Shown: positions 42,211 to 54,683 of the stretch, piece after piece
Numbering within the stretch: position 1 is the stretch's first letter
Layout: every line of letters begins with the position of its first letter
From: Uranotaenia lowii
Lineage: Eukaryota > Arthropoda > Insecta > Diptera > Culicidae
NCBI RefSeq assembly: GCF_029784155.1
Contig: NC_073693.1
Location: forward strand, 354,644,591-354,708,590
Reading direction: 5' to 3'
Length of the DNA stretch: 64,000 nt
The notes under the pieces: model-generated
Told to the model about the DNA's origin: nothing
Seen by the model: the letters and a program-made list of their open reading frames with translations, nothing else
Database searches by the model: none
Program-made: the position numbers and the translations under genes

Positions 42211-43934
42211 ACTGATAATTAGTTACTGTCATTAGTTCAAATCTCGACTAAGCTTATAAAAAGTAGTTCCAGTCGTCGCAAAAACCTTAACATTTTTTAT
42301 GACTGTTGTTAAAATATTTTATATTCGAAACATTCGCTGAAAACCTCTATTCAGTAAATAAGAGAACGTGATGAACCTTTAAGTTATTGTGTCTAACCAC
42401 AAGATTTTCCAGATTTTTTTCGAGCATACATGGGTTTTCAAAAAAAGTGAATAAGTCAAGCAAACTACGGTCTGGCTGATTGTCATAATATTGTTAAAAC
42501 AGATTCTTATTTTCCTGGATTTATACACAAGAAAAATCGGGAAACTCAAGTTGAGCTAAATTTTTGGAAGTTTGAAAGACGATTTTAACGTAGCTGAAGT
42601 GTTTCGATAAAAATAATGGAATTTGAAGTATTATTCCTCACTAAATTTTTGATTCTTTTTTCGTATAATCACTGAGTCCTGCATAGTTTTTTCCGGATTT
42701 TGTTTAGAAAAAAATTCAAATCATGTGCTCAGATTTTTCCAAGTTTTGGAAAAAATGATCCTGATTTGCTAAGCCTTCATGAATGCGAGTAAAGTTCTGC
42801 AATACTCGCTCTAGGGAGGCCCCTTGGCCTATATTCAAGTGAAAATATTCGAGAAATTAATTCAAGGAGGGCCCTTAGCTGTCATATTTTACGTTTTAAT
42901 TTCGATTTTCTAGTTTATATTTCCTTTCCTAGATTCCTAGTGCTTGGTATGATTAAAGTAATGCTAATCGGGGGCCTCCCCTAAATCGGACCTAGTAAAA
43001 ATACAATCGCTTAAGAAATGATAGCTCAAATCGTTAACAATGTTATTTAGAATCGCAATTTCTACCAAATAAGTGAACGATCGTAAAAGTCGTTACTTAA
43101 AGTCGGTATAAATGGGATATGATAAAAAGTCTCCCATGTTTGCAAATTTTTCTCCCGTGCTGGATTCATGTGAGAAAACAACCTTGTTGTTCCCTCTGCG
43201 ACAAGCAGTACAGCCATATTGCTTAAAATCAGATGGTTCATTTGGAAAAAATGAGAGAAGCAGCAAATATTGTCGCTGGAAATACTTTGCATGCATAGAG
43301 GGCAAAACTTGGGCTCCCTCGCATACTTTCAGGATGAATGAATAAGATGTTGGATATCGTCCAATTTGTATAATTCTTATCGTTTAAGCCGTTCACAATA
43401 TATCGATGAAATGCAAAAAAAATACATATTCAATTGCAAATTACTCATCACAGTCAACTTGTATCGCATCACAATCTTCTACAAACTTGTTTGTCATTGT
43501 TTGAACTACAATTTCTGAAATTCTGAGCTTTCTAGCATACTGGAAACATATTTTATAACACAAAGAGTGATAGTATGTCGATTTTCCATACATTTTGCCG
43601 AAAATCTCCATACAAATTTCAAGTTCTTTGCATCAGCTTCTGCTTCTGCCAAATGATCTAAAACTTTCAGAAAGTCATTTTTTTCACCTAAATGCATCAA
43701 TTTAGGGGGTGCCGCGTTGGAAAAAAAATTATTAAAAAATCATCCCATACAAATTTGGGCTAGCCTAAATATATTGCTCCATTTTTGTAGGTAAAGGCTG
43801 TTTTCCGAGTTTTATGCGATGATTCTATAACGTATATGAAACGTATAAAAAAAATTGTTGCGAGATATACCAACAAAATTGTTTGCTTGAGGAGAGGGGG
43901 TTGGTTGGCCGTGCAACTGCTCCCATTGCCCTCC
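42211..43934. other. Gene B intron sequence without recognised features
   Basis: Short overlapping frames on both strands at 43060-43345 have no recognisable motif. GGAGGCCCCTTGG (about 42815) and GGGGGCCTCCCC (about 42969) are short GC-rich islands of unknown meaning. Confidence 0.4.
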
Positions 43935-44115
43935 CCCCTTAATACGGCCTAGGTTAAGCATTTCGTGGATTTTAACCAAATTTGCCTGAATATTGCTCTG
44001 ATTTTTGGTCGGCAATTTTGAAATGAAATGCTTGGATTTCGCCAGGTTTTTAGATACAATAGCCCGCATTTGTTCAGCTCGAATATGTGCTGGAAAATTC
44101 TGGCAATCTTACTCT
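43935..44115 (-). repeat. Fragment of the CCGGGC-rich hAT-like family
   Basis: TTGCCTGAATATTGCTCTGA ... TTTTTGGTCGGCAATTTT ... ATTCTGGCAATCTTAC follows the same order as the fragment at 27855-27975, and is inverse to 41230-41760. Confidence 0.5.
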
Positions 44116-44728
44116 AAAACCTTGCTCCCTACCACCTAGACGTCGCGTCGGCCCGTATGACAATGTCTTATTTCCACTATTGAAGGAAGAGCTCATAAGG
44201 CATCGTCTTTACAATATTAAGACTTTTCAAGAAGCAACAAAAAAAAGTTTTCCTCAGCATATTGTTTTCGTCATCTCAAAAATGTTAAACTTATAAGTAT
44301 TGGTTACATTGTTCTGCACTTGGACACCAAACTTCGCGGGAAGCTTTCAACTCCGCCATTCGGAGATCACTCAAATTTCGCAAAAATGCTGAAGAACATT
44401 ATCATTCATTCGAAAATTCCAGTGCTGGGCAAGGTAACAAACTCTCCAATATCACTGCTCCAGGTATAGTCATAACAGGTATTGACCGGTTATACGTTAT
44501 CAATGGAATACAATTCCAATTCTATGACGAAACTTCCTTCCAGTTGTAGCACAATTTCTTATCACCCAGAAACTCCACCAGACTTTGCGCCGGGCATGAA
44601 TCAGCACCTGAAAGTGGCTGGCTGGTTTCTCAAAAAAAAAAAGTTAACTACGTCACCCGATACGAAACCTTATTTAAGCTTAAGCCAAACTCAACCCAAC
44701 CCAAACATTTCGTCGAAGAGCAACGCAC

Positions 44729-45000
44729 CTTCTTCCGCCAAGCGTCGGCGATCGGGGCGTGTAGATGAGCGGCGAAACCGGCGTCACAGGACTGCCGTCG
44801 TTTTTCTGCTGCTGCTGCGACGCCGAGACGATTGTTGGTTGCGTTCCTCCATTTCCGTAATGCTGGAAGGGTCCATCCAGGGGGGAAAGTTTCTCATATG
44901 GAGGACTGTTGCTCAGCAGCAGCTTCTGATCGTCACGTGAATCCGGCGATTCGATGTCTATGGCCGGTGCCGGGAAACCCTTCTTCTGGGCGAAACTCAT
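44729..45000 (-). CDS. Kir channel gene B, alternative first exon 1b
   Basis: This exon encodes the N-terminal 90 residues plus two bases of codon 91 of a 559-residue isoform. ATG is at 45000-44998. The preceding bases GTGAACACG closely match GTGAAAACG before the gene A start. The cytoplasmic tail contains I-D-I-E, K-L-L-L-S, K-L-S-P-L, a Q-Q-Q-Q run and T-P-R-S-P-T-L-G-G-R, homologous in order to exon 1 of gene A. The donor is AGAAG|GTGCGT; the leftover AG joins the G of exon 2 as Arg. It lies 12 kb upstream of exon 2. Alternative N-termini have been reported for a mosquito Kir2A (from memory), which fits this gene. Confidence 0.82.
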
Positions 45001-47012
45001 CGTGTTCACTTTTTAACTATTTTTAAGGTATTTTTTCAATTTTTTTCCTTGGTACTATAAGTACCTGTTAAGTACACACTTGAAGTAAGGTTTACTATGA
45101 CAACAACACACAAAAAAAACGAGGAGTCTCGAGAAAGGCGGCCTTGCGTTTGTCTCGTTATCACCACCAAAGCTCCTTCATCCAAGAAGGCCTTTCCGAT
45201 TCTAATCGCTCGCAATCGAACATAGCTTTACTTAAAACCGAATCGAGATTATTGGAACAACAACAACAACAACGACGACGACACTGGATCAGACCGAAGT
45301 GTTTGTCTAGCACCTTCGACGACGGCTAGGACGTCGCGTCGCGTATTTACCTTTTATTCAGGTACTAATTTTCAATCAAGCGATTTTCGCGCAAACCCCA
45401 CAGAACTTGGAATGAAGTCCAGGAATCGAACGAAGAAAAAAAACCTTCGACTATTCGCGGGTGCCGTACTTGGAAGACTAATCCCAAATCGGCATCGACT
45501 GCCGCTCGAACTACGGGTAATATTTCGCGGTTTGGAGGACGCGCCGTTATCGCTATCTATCGAACGCAAGTTCTGCCTCGCTCTCTCATTCTGTTTTTTC
45601 TATTCCATTCAAATCGATGATAATGATGCCAATGAGGTTGCTGACGACAATGATTGCATTATCAGTAATAAGAAGCGGCTGGAATGAATGATTATTGGGA
45701 TGTTCAAATGGATGATGGTTAGGTCTTCCTCATTGTTTTGATCCATGAGTCTATTATTCTTTCATTATTCTTTGTTGAGAACGCAATTTGATTTAATTTA
45801 ATTTAATTTATTTAACAAATAATTAATGTAATAATTTGACCAAATCCTTTAATGATCAGATGATTGATTTGACAGCTACAGGCTTTTCTCATTTAAATAA
45901 AGTATCAAACCTACATGTGCCTATATTGCTCCAAAAAGAAACTTAAATAGGAAAGTTTTCGAAAATATTTACCCTCCCAGTTATCACAACCAGACTGTTG
46001 GAATTCAAATTCGTTATTTGCCATCGTTTAATCCGCGGAGCCAGCGAATCGCTCAACATTTATTCCGGGAATCGCCAATAATTGCCATAGGAACCGGAGC
46101 ACTGCAAAACAGTGTCAAATATTGACAGTTATATGATCGCTGATGTTTGCGATGGTGGGAAGCAAGTTTGGTTCGTTACTTAACACCTTTTCAAAGGAGT
46201 TCCTTCTTTGCAAAACGGGTCTTCTCTCGAGATGCCAAAAATTTTCCAGCTTCAAACTGGAGAAGATATATTATTAACCCTCTACGCATGAACTAGGAAT
46301 CCGCTCAGAAAAAAAAATCGTCAACCTAAATAACTTTGTTGATCTCTTACCAAGCAATTCATGGCAAAAAAAAACAATTTTTCCATTAGTTTTAAATGTT
46401 TAAACAGTGTGTGAAATGAAATTAAATTTTTTTTTGTTTTTTGTTTCGGTTTTATAATTTCCATGTTTGAAATCTTTTGGAGGGTTAAAACTGCATTAGT
46501 TTGCATTCAAAGTTTTAATTAACGCTTTTAAGAATGGTATTTGCACCGGTAAAAATTCTCTGTTGCACTTTGTTGTCTTTCATTCCAAATTAGCATTGAT
46601 GAAATTTTTGTCACTTCGTTTGGGGTAGTCGATAAAAACTGCTAGCGTGGTCCATTCACAAAATTAATCAGATAAATAATTTTTTCATCCTTTTCATTTT
46701 TGAATGGTACCAACTTAACTTTGATATGTTTTTTGTCTAGCAAACTATGACAACATAATAAATCGATAATTTAGAACAAACATTTAAACCCGGACCGGGG
46801 CAATGGATTCACCCGAGTATTTTTTTTTTTTTCAAGCTGTTGCAGCCTGCAGGGTGAATTGGAACAATTGTTGTACCATTTCCGTGATAGTTCTGTCAAA
46901 TGCTGCCCTTTTAGAACCGGATTTGTATTTTGGATAGTGCATTTTGTTGACCTAAACCAAACCTAATAAAAAGAAAGTTAAAGGAGTTTTTGCTATCAAT
47001 TTTTTGAGGTTA
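45001..47012 (-). promoter_or_regulatory. Leader/promoter region of isoform 1b and unassigned sequence
   Basis: The sequence upstream of exon 1b on the - strand should hold the 1b transcript leader and promoter, by position. Visible items are a short CAA/CGA trinucleotide run at about 45258-45285 and a TTAATTTAATTT run near 45794. No TATA box or start motif can be assigned firmly. Beyond about 46,000 nothing is recognised. Confidence 0.35.
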
Positions 47013-49800
47013 AATTTATTTATTTATTACGAATCAACGGAAGACATATTGGTCCAAATGTTGACTTAAAATTAATATAAAAAGAGTACTAAAAAAGTCT
47101 AATTACAGGATTCTCCATACACTTAAAACTTTACTACGGAAAACATCTCTCGAATCGTCGAAGTCGAACTGCTCAGAAAAACGGTGGAATGTTTTCATAA
47201 CACCGATGATAGCACTATAAGCTTCAAACTTGTTCAAGCAAAGATTTTGGTTTCCAAGTCCACGGGGTCGCACACTTAAAAGAATGGCTTCCAGGAGCGT
47301 GGGGCAGTCAATTTGCGATCTTAAGAAATCGGCTACGAAGGAAGCTCGTGCTGCGTTTCTGCGGGCTTGAAGAGTGTCTATGTTTATGAGACGGCATCGA
47401 TGTTCATAGTTTAGCAAGTGAAACGGGTCTTGCCAAGGCAGGTGTCTAAAGGCGAATCGCAAGAAGCGCCGCTGGATAGCCTCGATCCGTTCGGCCCCAT
47501 TCTGGTGGTAGGGACACCAAACAGCTGATGCATATTCAAGGATAGAGCGAACAATACTGTAATACAAACATTTCAGGCAATATCCTCGAAGTCTATGGAC
47601 ACTCGAAATAAGAATCCAAGACTTCTCGAGGCTTTGTCGACAACGTAGTTTGTGTGTGTCCTGATTCCAGCTTTCGATTTAGAATTACGCCCAGATCATT
47701 GATGTGTTCTACGGGTGCGATTAGCTCATCTCCGAGAAAGTATTCAGCGAAAAAAGGCTGCCGCTTTCTTGAAAAGCTGATGGCGGCATTTACTGCGATT
47801 CAAGCGAATAGGTTAAATTGGTTTTGTAGGAAATCAATAGCGTCCCGGCTGTTGGTGTTGTAGAATAGTTTCTGGTCGTCAGCTTAGCATAGCTTTGAAC
47901 CGTCGAGGAGTGAAAGCGCATCGTTGAAATAAATCTAACTTACTACCTTCTTCAGTAGCGTTTTCGATTGAAACGCTCACTGAAGAAGGTAGTAAGTTGC
48001 TATCGAGATACCGGTATATGAACTTTTCATTTACCGTGTTTGAATTTAAAGGAATATTTCGATTGCTTTGATTCAGTTGAACCATTCAACCAAATAGGCT
48101 CAAAACACAAAAGAGTGAAGAAGATCAAGAAGATAATCGGCCCCAAATGGTTTCCCTGAGGCACATCAGAAGAAGCAGAGATTTATCTGGAGAAAAAGTT
48201 CCCCGTGCGAACTGTTAATTTACGTCCAGATACATAGGTAGTTCCGGAACCAGCCAAGAAGAGTTCCACAGAAACCCAGGCGTTCGAGCTTCCCAATGGC
48301 AACATCGTGGTTGACTTTGTCGAATGCCGCAGACAAATCGGTGTAAATAGCGTCGGTTTGAGCATTCGCAGCAAAACTTTCATGCACGTTCGAAGTAAAC
48401 GTCAGAAGGTTAGTTGTTGTGGATCGCTTGGGCATGAATCCGTGAATATTCTTACAGGACAAGAAAATCGGATCCAAGACCGCCATTTCGAATAGCTCGG
48501 CTATTCGTATATGGCCAAGATTCCGCGGTAGTTGTTGACATCTCTCCTGTTACCTTTTTTATACACCGGAAACATGTAAACCTTCTTCCACAGTGAAAGA
48601 AAGGTAATAAACCTAACAGGAATTAGCAAAACAGGCATGAAACGTTTAATAAAAGTATAATGTATTCCGTCCAGACCCGTAGAGAAAGAATTGTTGAGCT
48701 TAGATGCCGCTTTTAAGATGAATGCATCCTCAACTACAATGTTGTTTATAGAGAAGCCCAGTGGCGCAATATTCCTGACTGCACTATCCAAATGTTCAGG
48801 GGATGGAGAAGCTGTGTTATATATAGACGAGAATTTTTCGGCCAAAAGATCACAGACTCCACGATCAGAGTTCGCCGTATTGTCTTCCAGAAACATTTGG
48901 GTTTGCAGACCAGGTTTATTCAGCTGACTTTTAACATGTTTCCAAAACGATTTGGGTCTGGACTTGGAGATCACGTTGAACTCGACCTAGATAATTTTGG
49001 TGACAACGTTTGCTGACTTTTTTGTAAACAGAATTTAGTCTACGATAAATGTCCTTAGTGTAGAAGGGTTTTGACTTGCTATAATTTCTAAGGGCACATC
49101 TTTTTGCCGTATTTAGTCGTCGTAGTTCAGTCATGAACCAAGGAGTCCGTATATTCTTTACAGTTATGTGTTTTGGTACGAGACGATCGATAACGTAATT
49201 CAAGATGTGCGAGAAGGTTTCGGCCGCAGCGTTGGGATCAGCTCAGATTCCAGTCGATGGAAACCAGGGTACGATAAATCTCGTTAAAGTAACGCTGTTA
49301 ATCTGCCGCAAAGTCGCTGTACTCAGAGAGTCTAGTATGACGTTCGATAGGGTCGAAAAAGTTGAGCGTACTGGATCCGAGTAGAGAAAGCTAACATGGT
49401 TGGAACACCACTTCAAACCGGACAAATTGAAGTCACCAAACACGAGACTGTCACCTTTGAGTGCACAGAGAGAGCTAACTTTAGATAATCAGCGCGAAAA
49501 AGACTGAGGCAGGGCATCATCTCTCGTTCGGTCAGAAGGCAGATATAGTACGCAGGCATAAAGTTTACGGTCACCAAGATCAATGCGGATCAACACAAGT
49601 TCCAGATCACTCCAGGAACTGTCTTCGATAAGCAACGCTGGGAAATCTGACTTATAGACAATCAACACTCCGTCACCGATAGTCTTTTTGCTATCACGTG
49701 AACTGCGATCGCAACGAAACACTAAATAGTCAGTCAGGTCCAAATATCTGGCTCGAAAGAGTACGGTCGTTCAGCCATGTTTCCGTGAAGGCGACAATGT
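47013..49800 (-). pseudogene. Non-LTR retrotransposon copy 2, decayed
   Basis: This is the same family as copy 1 (9936-12570) but broken into at least six frames. On the - strand, an endonuclease start (Y-Y-Q-N-V near 49880, F-T-E-T-W-L near 49780, G-D-G-V-L-I-V near 49680) is followed by G-D-F-N-L near 49440. Reverse transcriptase pieces come next (Y-K-K-G-N-R-R-D-V-N-N-Y-R-G-I near 48545, D-L-S-A-A-F-D-K-V-N-H near 48320), then the C-terminal R-R-F-L-R-F-A-F-R-H near 47465. It ends in a 3' UTR with an (AAAT)n-type tail at about 47013-47030. The catalytic Y-A-D-D region is damaged (a stop near 47884) and interrupted by the insertion at 47936-48132. It extends further 5' than copy 1. Confidence 0.85.
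47936..48132. mobile_element. Penelope-derived palindromic insertion in the non-LTR copy
   Basis: Compared with copy 1 (10,910-10,930), about 197 extra bases interrupt the frame between AAATAAAT and GAAGATAATCGG. The insert holds a hairpin (ACTTACTACCTTCTTCAGT with its complement nearby) and GTTGCTATCGAGATACCGGT, which is the 3' sequence of the Penelope fragment at 2036-2083. It also holds the complement of its GAGCCTATTTGGTTGAAT segment. It is a non-coding derivative of that retroelement family. Confidence 0.72.
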
Positions 49801-49917
49801 CGTAACAGCAACATGAGCTTGCGAGCAGATAGTCTACTAGACACGAGTTCATACCTCAGACGTTCTGGTAGTACAAGGTTATTGAGTCAAAAGTTTCCGA
49901 GGCGGAGCTAGATTCCT

Positions 49918-50345
49918 AAACACTGGAAAAGAGAGTACCATCAGGCGGAGGAAACCGGTCGGGAGTGCCATACTTGCCTGAGTCCACAGGTTGGAGAACC
50001 CCTGCGCCACAGACGAACTCAGGGCCGGGACGACTGAAGACGCTAGAGGGAAACAGCGCGACTGAGCGAAATAGTCTCCGTTAGACCTGATACGTTGCGT
50101 TGGTGTACAAGTTGCTACATTTTCGAGGTTCGGAAATGAGCGTGGCGAAGAATTAGTCAGCGTCACACGTAGATAGGCTCGCAGTGCACTGGAACGGGAG
50201 AGTCCATCACGAGGAGGAAGGCCAACCTAAAATGGATACTTGCCTGTAGTTGCAGGCTGGAGAACCCGGTCGCCAAAATCGAGCTCAGGGTCGGGGCGAC
50301 TAATGACGCAGGCAGGAAGCAGCGCGACTGAGTCGATGGGCTCAA
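49918..50345 (-). repeat. Tandem duplication in the 5' region of non-LTR copy 2
   Basis: Two units of about 155 bp, about 270 bp apart (starting at CACTGG near 49921 and near 50189), share CACTGGAA..GAGAGT, ACTTGCCTG, AGGYTGGAGAACCC and AGCGCGACTGAG. Conceptual - strand translations are alike (Q-S-R-C-F-L-P-A-S and Q-S-R-C-F-P-L-A-S). Repeated 5' UTR or ORF1 sequence is common in non-LTR elements; the 5' limit of the element is not clear and may reach about 50,500. Confidence 0.65.
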
Positions 50346-50450
50346 GGGGCTCCGAAGTGCCTTGATCGCTGCGTCCCGATGAGAAGCTTATGAAGAAGCT
50401 GTATTACGATCATACTCGAAGGCAGGCAGCAGGTGATTTAGGTCAGAGCT

Positions 50451-52020
50451 TGCCATGTCTGAGCAGCTGATTTTTGTTCACTCCCCTAGTGGGGAGCCGA
50501 GTAGTTGTTACTACACAACAATAAAAAATGCAGATATTTTTTGATTTCTCCGATTCCCAGTAATCACCTTTTTTTTCTCCCAAACTTATGTTCGGAGAAA
50601 TGTTGATGTTAATACCTAACTCCATGGGCAAAAACGTGTCAAATTTAGATTTTTATTTCTAGATCTCATGTGAAAGCTAAATGCCCTATTCTTCGAGGAT
50701 TATTCGAGAAATAAATTTTATTCTGTTATACGTTATTTCCCACAATCTTTGGAGATTTAAAAAATTAAGAAATGTCCCGATTAACACCACGATTAGTGGA
50801 TCAAGGAATGTTTTGTTGAAATGTCTCACCATTCAAAGCTGTTTGAATTAATTGTCTTCCTTTTTCGCCAAAATTATCCATTGATAAAACTTGAAGACAT
50901 GTGACATGTCACATCACTATTTGAAGTGATGCCAAACAACACTTGTCATGGTATGAAATCCGGCGATTTTTTTATACTTTAAAAAACTATTTTTTTTTTA
51001 TTTATTCAAGTAACATACAGTAACTTGAATATAGCTTCGGTTTTACACAATAAATCAAGAAACGTTTTGGTCCTGAAAGGAGCAAATATTATGTGAATAT
51101 TGCTTGATATTGGATCACACCTTTTTTATTTCAATTTGTGTCCCTATTCTCCTCTTTCTGCGGTACATAAAAAAGAGACGTAAAATAAGCCATAATGTTT
51201 TCATTAGTAGTTTTTGGTTTAAAATTCATGTATAAGGATTCTGAAAAAAATTCTTATTACTGTCATTCTTGGTTTCTAATAATGATAATGATTAAGAATT
51301 TCTGGCTGAAATCCATCGTAAATTGAAAACTGATAAGATACTATTATTCATATTTAAATTGATCTTAGTTGATATTGATTTAAATCAAGATTTAATCAGG
51401 ATAATCAATCATTTTTAATTCTTTGAAAAAACTGTGTAAAACTAAATGAGTGCTCACAGAAATAATTGTGAGCACTTAACCAAATGTCGTGATTTTCAAT
51501 TTAAAATCGGAATGTATTGTAAAATATGGAATATGGCTCTTAAAACTGATCCTGAATAAAATTGTTAAATTCAATTTTCCTTTTATTCTATTTTTTGCTG
51601 GCTCTCAGCTTCATTGTTAAATTAGAATATGCATTTTAAATTTCTGTTCCTTATTTAAAAATCTCCATGGAATTTATCACTATAGTAAAGTTCTTGACTG
51701 TTAAACTCATAATTCCATTTGTGTAGTCGAAACAAATTGAGTTCGATGATTTGTTTCCTTTTAGACGTGATTTTGGAGATGAAAAATATGAAGAAATTTA
51801 TGCGAAAAACGAAGTGTTAGAGATTTTCATTGATTTAATTCGATTTATTTTCGAGTGGAAGGATGCTTTTCCAGGATTCCCAGGAACAACCATAGAAGAG
51901 TTATTTTGGAAGAAAATTTGCAGGATGAAGATGAAGGAGGTCCTCACAAACCTTTAAGACGTCCTATAAAAATCCAGAGCTAAGTATTATTCCTGCAACA
52001 TTATTTTCAATGGTAGAATC
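50451..52020. other. Gene B intron sequence with one unassigned small frame
   Basis: Mostly featureless AT-rich sequence. A + strand frame at 51751-51957 (open back to about 51730) encodes a charged, helix-like peptide (E-E-I-Y-A-K-N-E-V-L-E-I-F-I-D-L). A TTTCCTTTTAG precedes it and could act as a splice acceptor. I do not recognise it and do not call it a gene; it may be the remains of an unknown repeat. Confidence 0.35.
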
Positions 52021-52626
52021 GTTTAGACCAGAGGTTTTCAGAAGGTGCTCCGCGGAGCACTTGAAAGTGCTTCGCGACGTACGTAACGAAAATCATAAAC
52101 CAACCTTGAAAAACTCTGATTTTTTCATCGTTTCATTTTCATCGAAGCATTAGAAAAAACAATTCATAGAATAAATTTTGTTTACTTTGTTTTTAATTGC
52201 GACCAAAGCCTAGTCCACACTAGGCAACTTGAACAATTTTTCCAGCAAGAAGCAGTCAAATATGTTGGTTAAAGTCCTACAGAGACAGTTCGATTTTGAC
52301 GTCATCCGTTTAAACCGCTTTTTATTTAGGGATTTCATAGCAAGGAAATGGGAGATCTAGATTCTTATGGAATCATAAGTCAAGAAGTGTACCACAATCC
52401 CGAAAGAGAAGATGTTACAATTCCCAACGACTGTAATTTCATAAAACGGAGAGTTGATGAGTAACGCCAACCGAAGGTAAACCGTTCGTTTTTGTCAACA
52501 TCCAAAAAATAGTTTTTCAGTCATTTTTTGATTTATTTTTTTTATTTTAAATGAATCAAAACCTATGTAAACCATCACATATGCATTACATGTATTAGAT
52601 TGGCCTAATTATAATAGTTCATTACT

Positions 52627-54683
52627 AGCATAGCATAGCATAGCATTGGGTGACTACACACATCTTGCATAGGCTGATACATGCGGTACAACTAATTATC
52701 AAGAACAATACAAGATGCCAAAATGAGTATCTGGATTCAAAACTCATTTCAAGTGTTGCCATTGAAAATTAGTGTAGTACTACAATGCACACCTCGACAA
52801 GTCAATGTAATCATAGTGGGGATAATCTGAAACAGCTAAAGAAACTTTTTAGGTGCAGAGAACTCATACGACCCAGGATGCTGTTTTCAGATAGGAAGGG
52901 GAAAGGTTGTTTTATAGGAAATCCTACTTGGCAGATAGGATTGATGAAGAATTTAAATAGGGGAACTGGGGGTATAATGCCCAGTGTAGGCAAAACGCCC
53001 CACTGCGATATCTAGTTAGATATACACTTTTTTTACGAATTCTGTACGTTATTCCCTTCTAATCAACAGTAGAAACCTTTTGTACAAAAAATTAGCATCC
53101 AATATGCGATAAATCCATAAAAAAATCCAAAAATATTTTTTAAGCCAGATTCCTTGCAATTTGTGCCTTGCCTTTCGTAAGGAATTACGGCATCTGAAGT
53201 CAAAAAAATTTCCTGACATCTGTTACAATGATGAACATTGGTCTTGAAAAGCATCACAAAACGAAAAATTTCCTTATTTAATAATTTTTTATGTTACTTT
53301 GAACGATTTTAATAAACATGTCTGGGTAGGGCAAAACGCGCATTTCCGTTTATCTCTAAGCATGTTTCATATTTTTTTAAATGTATATGCAGTTTCATCA
53401 TAACAATTTTAAAGATATTTATATGTTGTATTGGAAAACATAACTTGAATATAAACGAGTATATTTAAAATTCCTAAATTTAATATAGATTTGAATAACT
53501 ATTCACAAGAATTTCAGTATATCTGGCAGCACTGCGCGTAGCAATACATTTTGCCATCTGTGAAGTAGAATAGAAGTTTTTTTACCTGGCAAACACTTTC
53601 GGAGGCACTTGAATCAATAAACACTTATTTAAAGTTTAACGGCGCGATTGGGTACACACATATGCGCATTATGCCCCTGCTGAATCTGAAATCCAATTTT
53701 CAACCTACTCTTCAAACTTCATTAAATTTGTGGCCTTTTTTGACCTTCCAGTTATTCTAGCTATCAGATTTAGACAAAAAAAATAAACCATACTTCCAAA
53801 CACAATCGAAAATTAAAGTTAATCTTTTCAAATGTACTCTAAAACAAGCCTTTTTTCTTAACGTGGGCATTATGCCCCCTCTTCCCCTACAATTGCTAAA
53901 TCATATTAGCTTATAAAAAAAGAGAAAACAGGAACGAGCTCACCAATCTGTAGACAATTGTAGATGGACATCGTACTATGCAAGATGCGCTGCGATACAC
54001 TTTTAGTGAACCTACATCCACCGGCTTCTGATTGAATGAATGCAGATCGCATTGCAAAAAAAAAAAACCTTCAGAGGGTAGCAGTGGTTAGAGTAAAAAA
54101 AAAACACATTGGCGATGACTGCGTGGAAGCACTTCAGCAATTCGTCTGAAGATAACAAATTTTGTATTGTTAATAATTAACTTATTTTTCGCGGTATACA
54201 TTCAAATTTATTAAACGAACATTTTAAAGCTGGAATTTTCCACTACACTAAGTTTGTGATTTTCTTCTCATCTATTCAAACTACAATTCCGGTCATTTTG
54301 CTCTCACAAAACACGTGCATCGTTCTTTTAAAGACTCACATACGGCATAAAAAGCACTTTTACATCCCGTTAACACTGAATTCTGATGATAGCACAAAAC
54401 AAAATAAACGCTCTGCTTTCCGGAGCTAGCGGTAAGATCCGCTAATTGAAATAAATGCACCTATTTTACTCTAAATTTCCCGAACAACTTGCGAACTTTT
54501 TTTCTCTGCATCTTAGTTGTTAATAGCTTCACCACGTTTCACCATTATTTTGTACTTGAAACTAAAAATTGATTAGATTTTTAATCGTATTCACCAAAAA
54601 TTTTTATTCGCGAAAAAACGGACGAAAAAAAACGCGACTTCGGAAAAACCACGTGCGTTCTCGAGCACGGCTTGCTGCGACTC
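52627..54683 (-). mobile_element. Insertion with 24-bp target duplication and (TAGCA)n tail
   Basis: GCCTAATTATAATAGTTCAT and the next four bases (TACT) occur at 52603-52626 and again at 54684-54707, so 2057 bp is inserted between direct repeats. The left edge is a TAGCATAGCATAGCATAGCA microsatellite, which read on the - strand would be a 3' tail. The right edge is a GC-richer start (AGTCGCAGCAAGCCGTGCTC on the - strand). A long target duplication with a simple-repeat tail suggests target-primed reverse transcription, i.e. a non-LTR or SINE-like element. No coding frame remains, so the family is unknown. Confidence 0.7.
52960..53887. mobile_element. TA-flanked MITE, GGGG..TAATGCCCA ends
   Basis: Left end GGGGAACTGGGGGTATAATG and right end (inverse) GGGGAAGAGGGGGCATAATG match with few differences. 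TA lies outside both (52958-52959 and 53888-53889). Internal GGGCAAAACG and GCGCATTATGCCCC motifs echo the ends. It is 928 bp and non-coding. It lies within the insertion 52627-54683, which itself lies within the hAT relic. Confidence 0.78.

Noticed and set aside
43060..43345. Overlapping frames on both strands
   Set aside because: No motif, no agreement between strands, typical chance frames.
44482..44940. A 152-codon + strand frame
   Set aside because: It overlaps exon 1b of gene B in antisense. Exon 1b has the splice phase and paralogue support.
51730..51957. A small exon-like frame with a possible acceptor before it
   Set aside because: The peptide is unrecognised, lies on the opposite strand of the surrounding Kir intron, and has no partner exon nearby. 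It is kept only as an unassigned frame.
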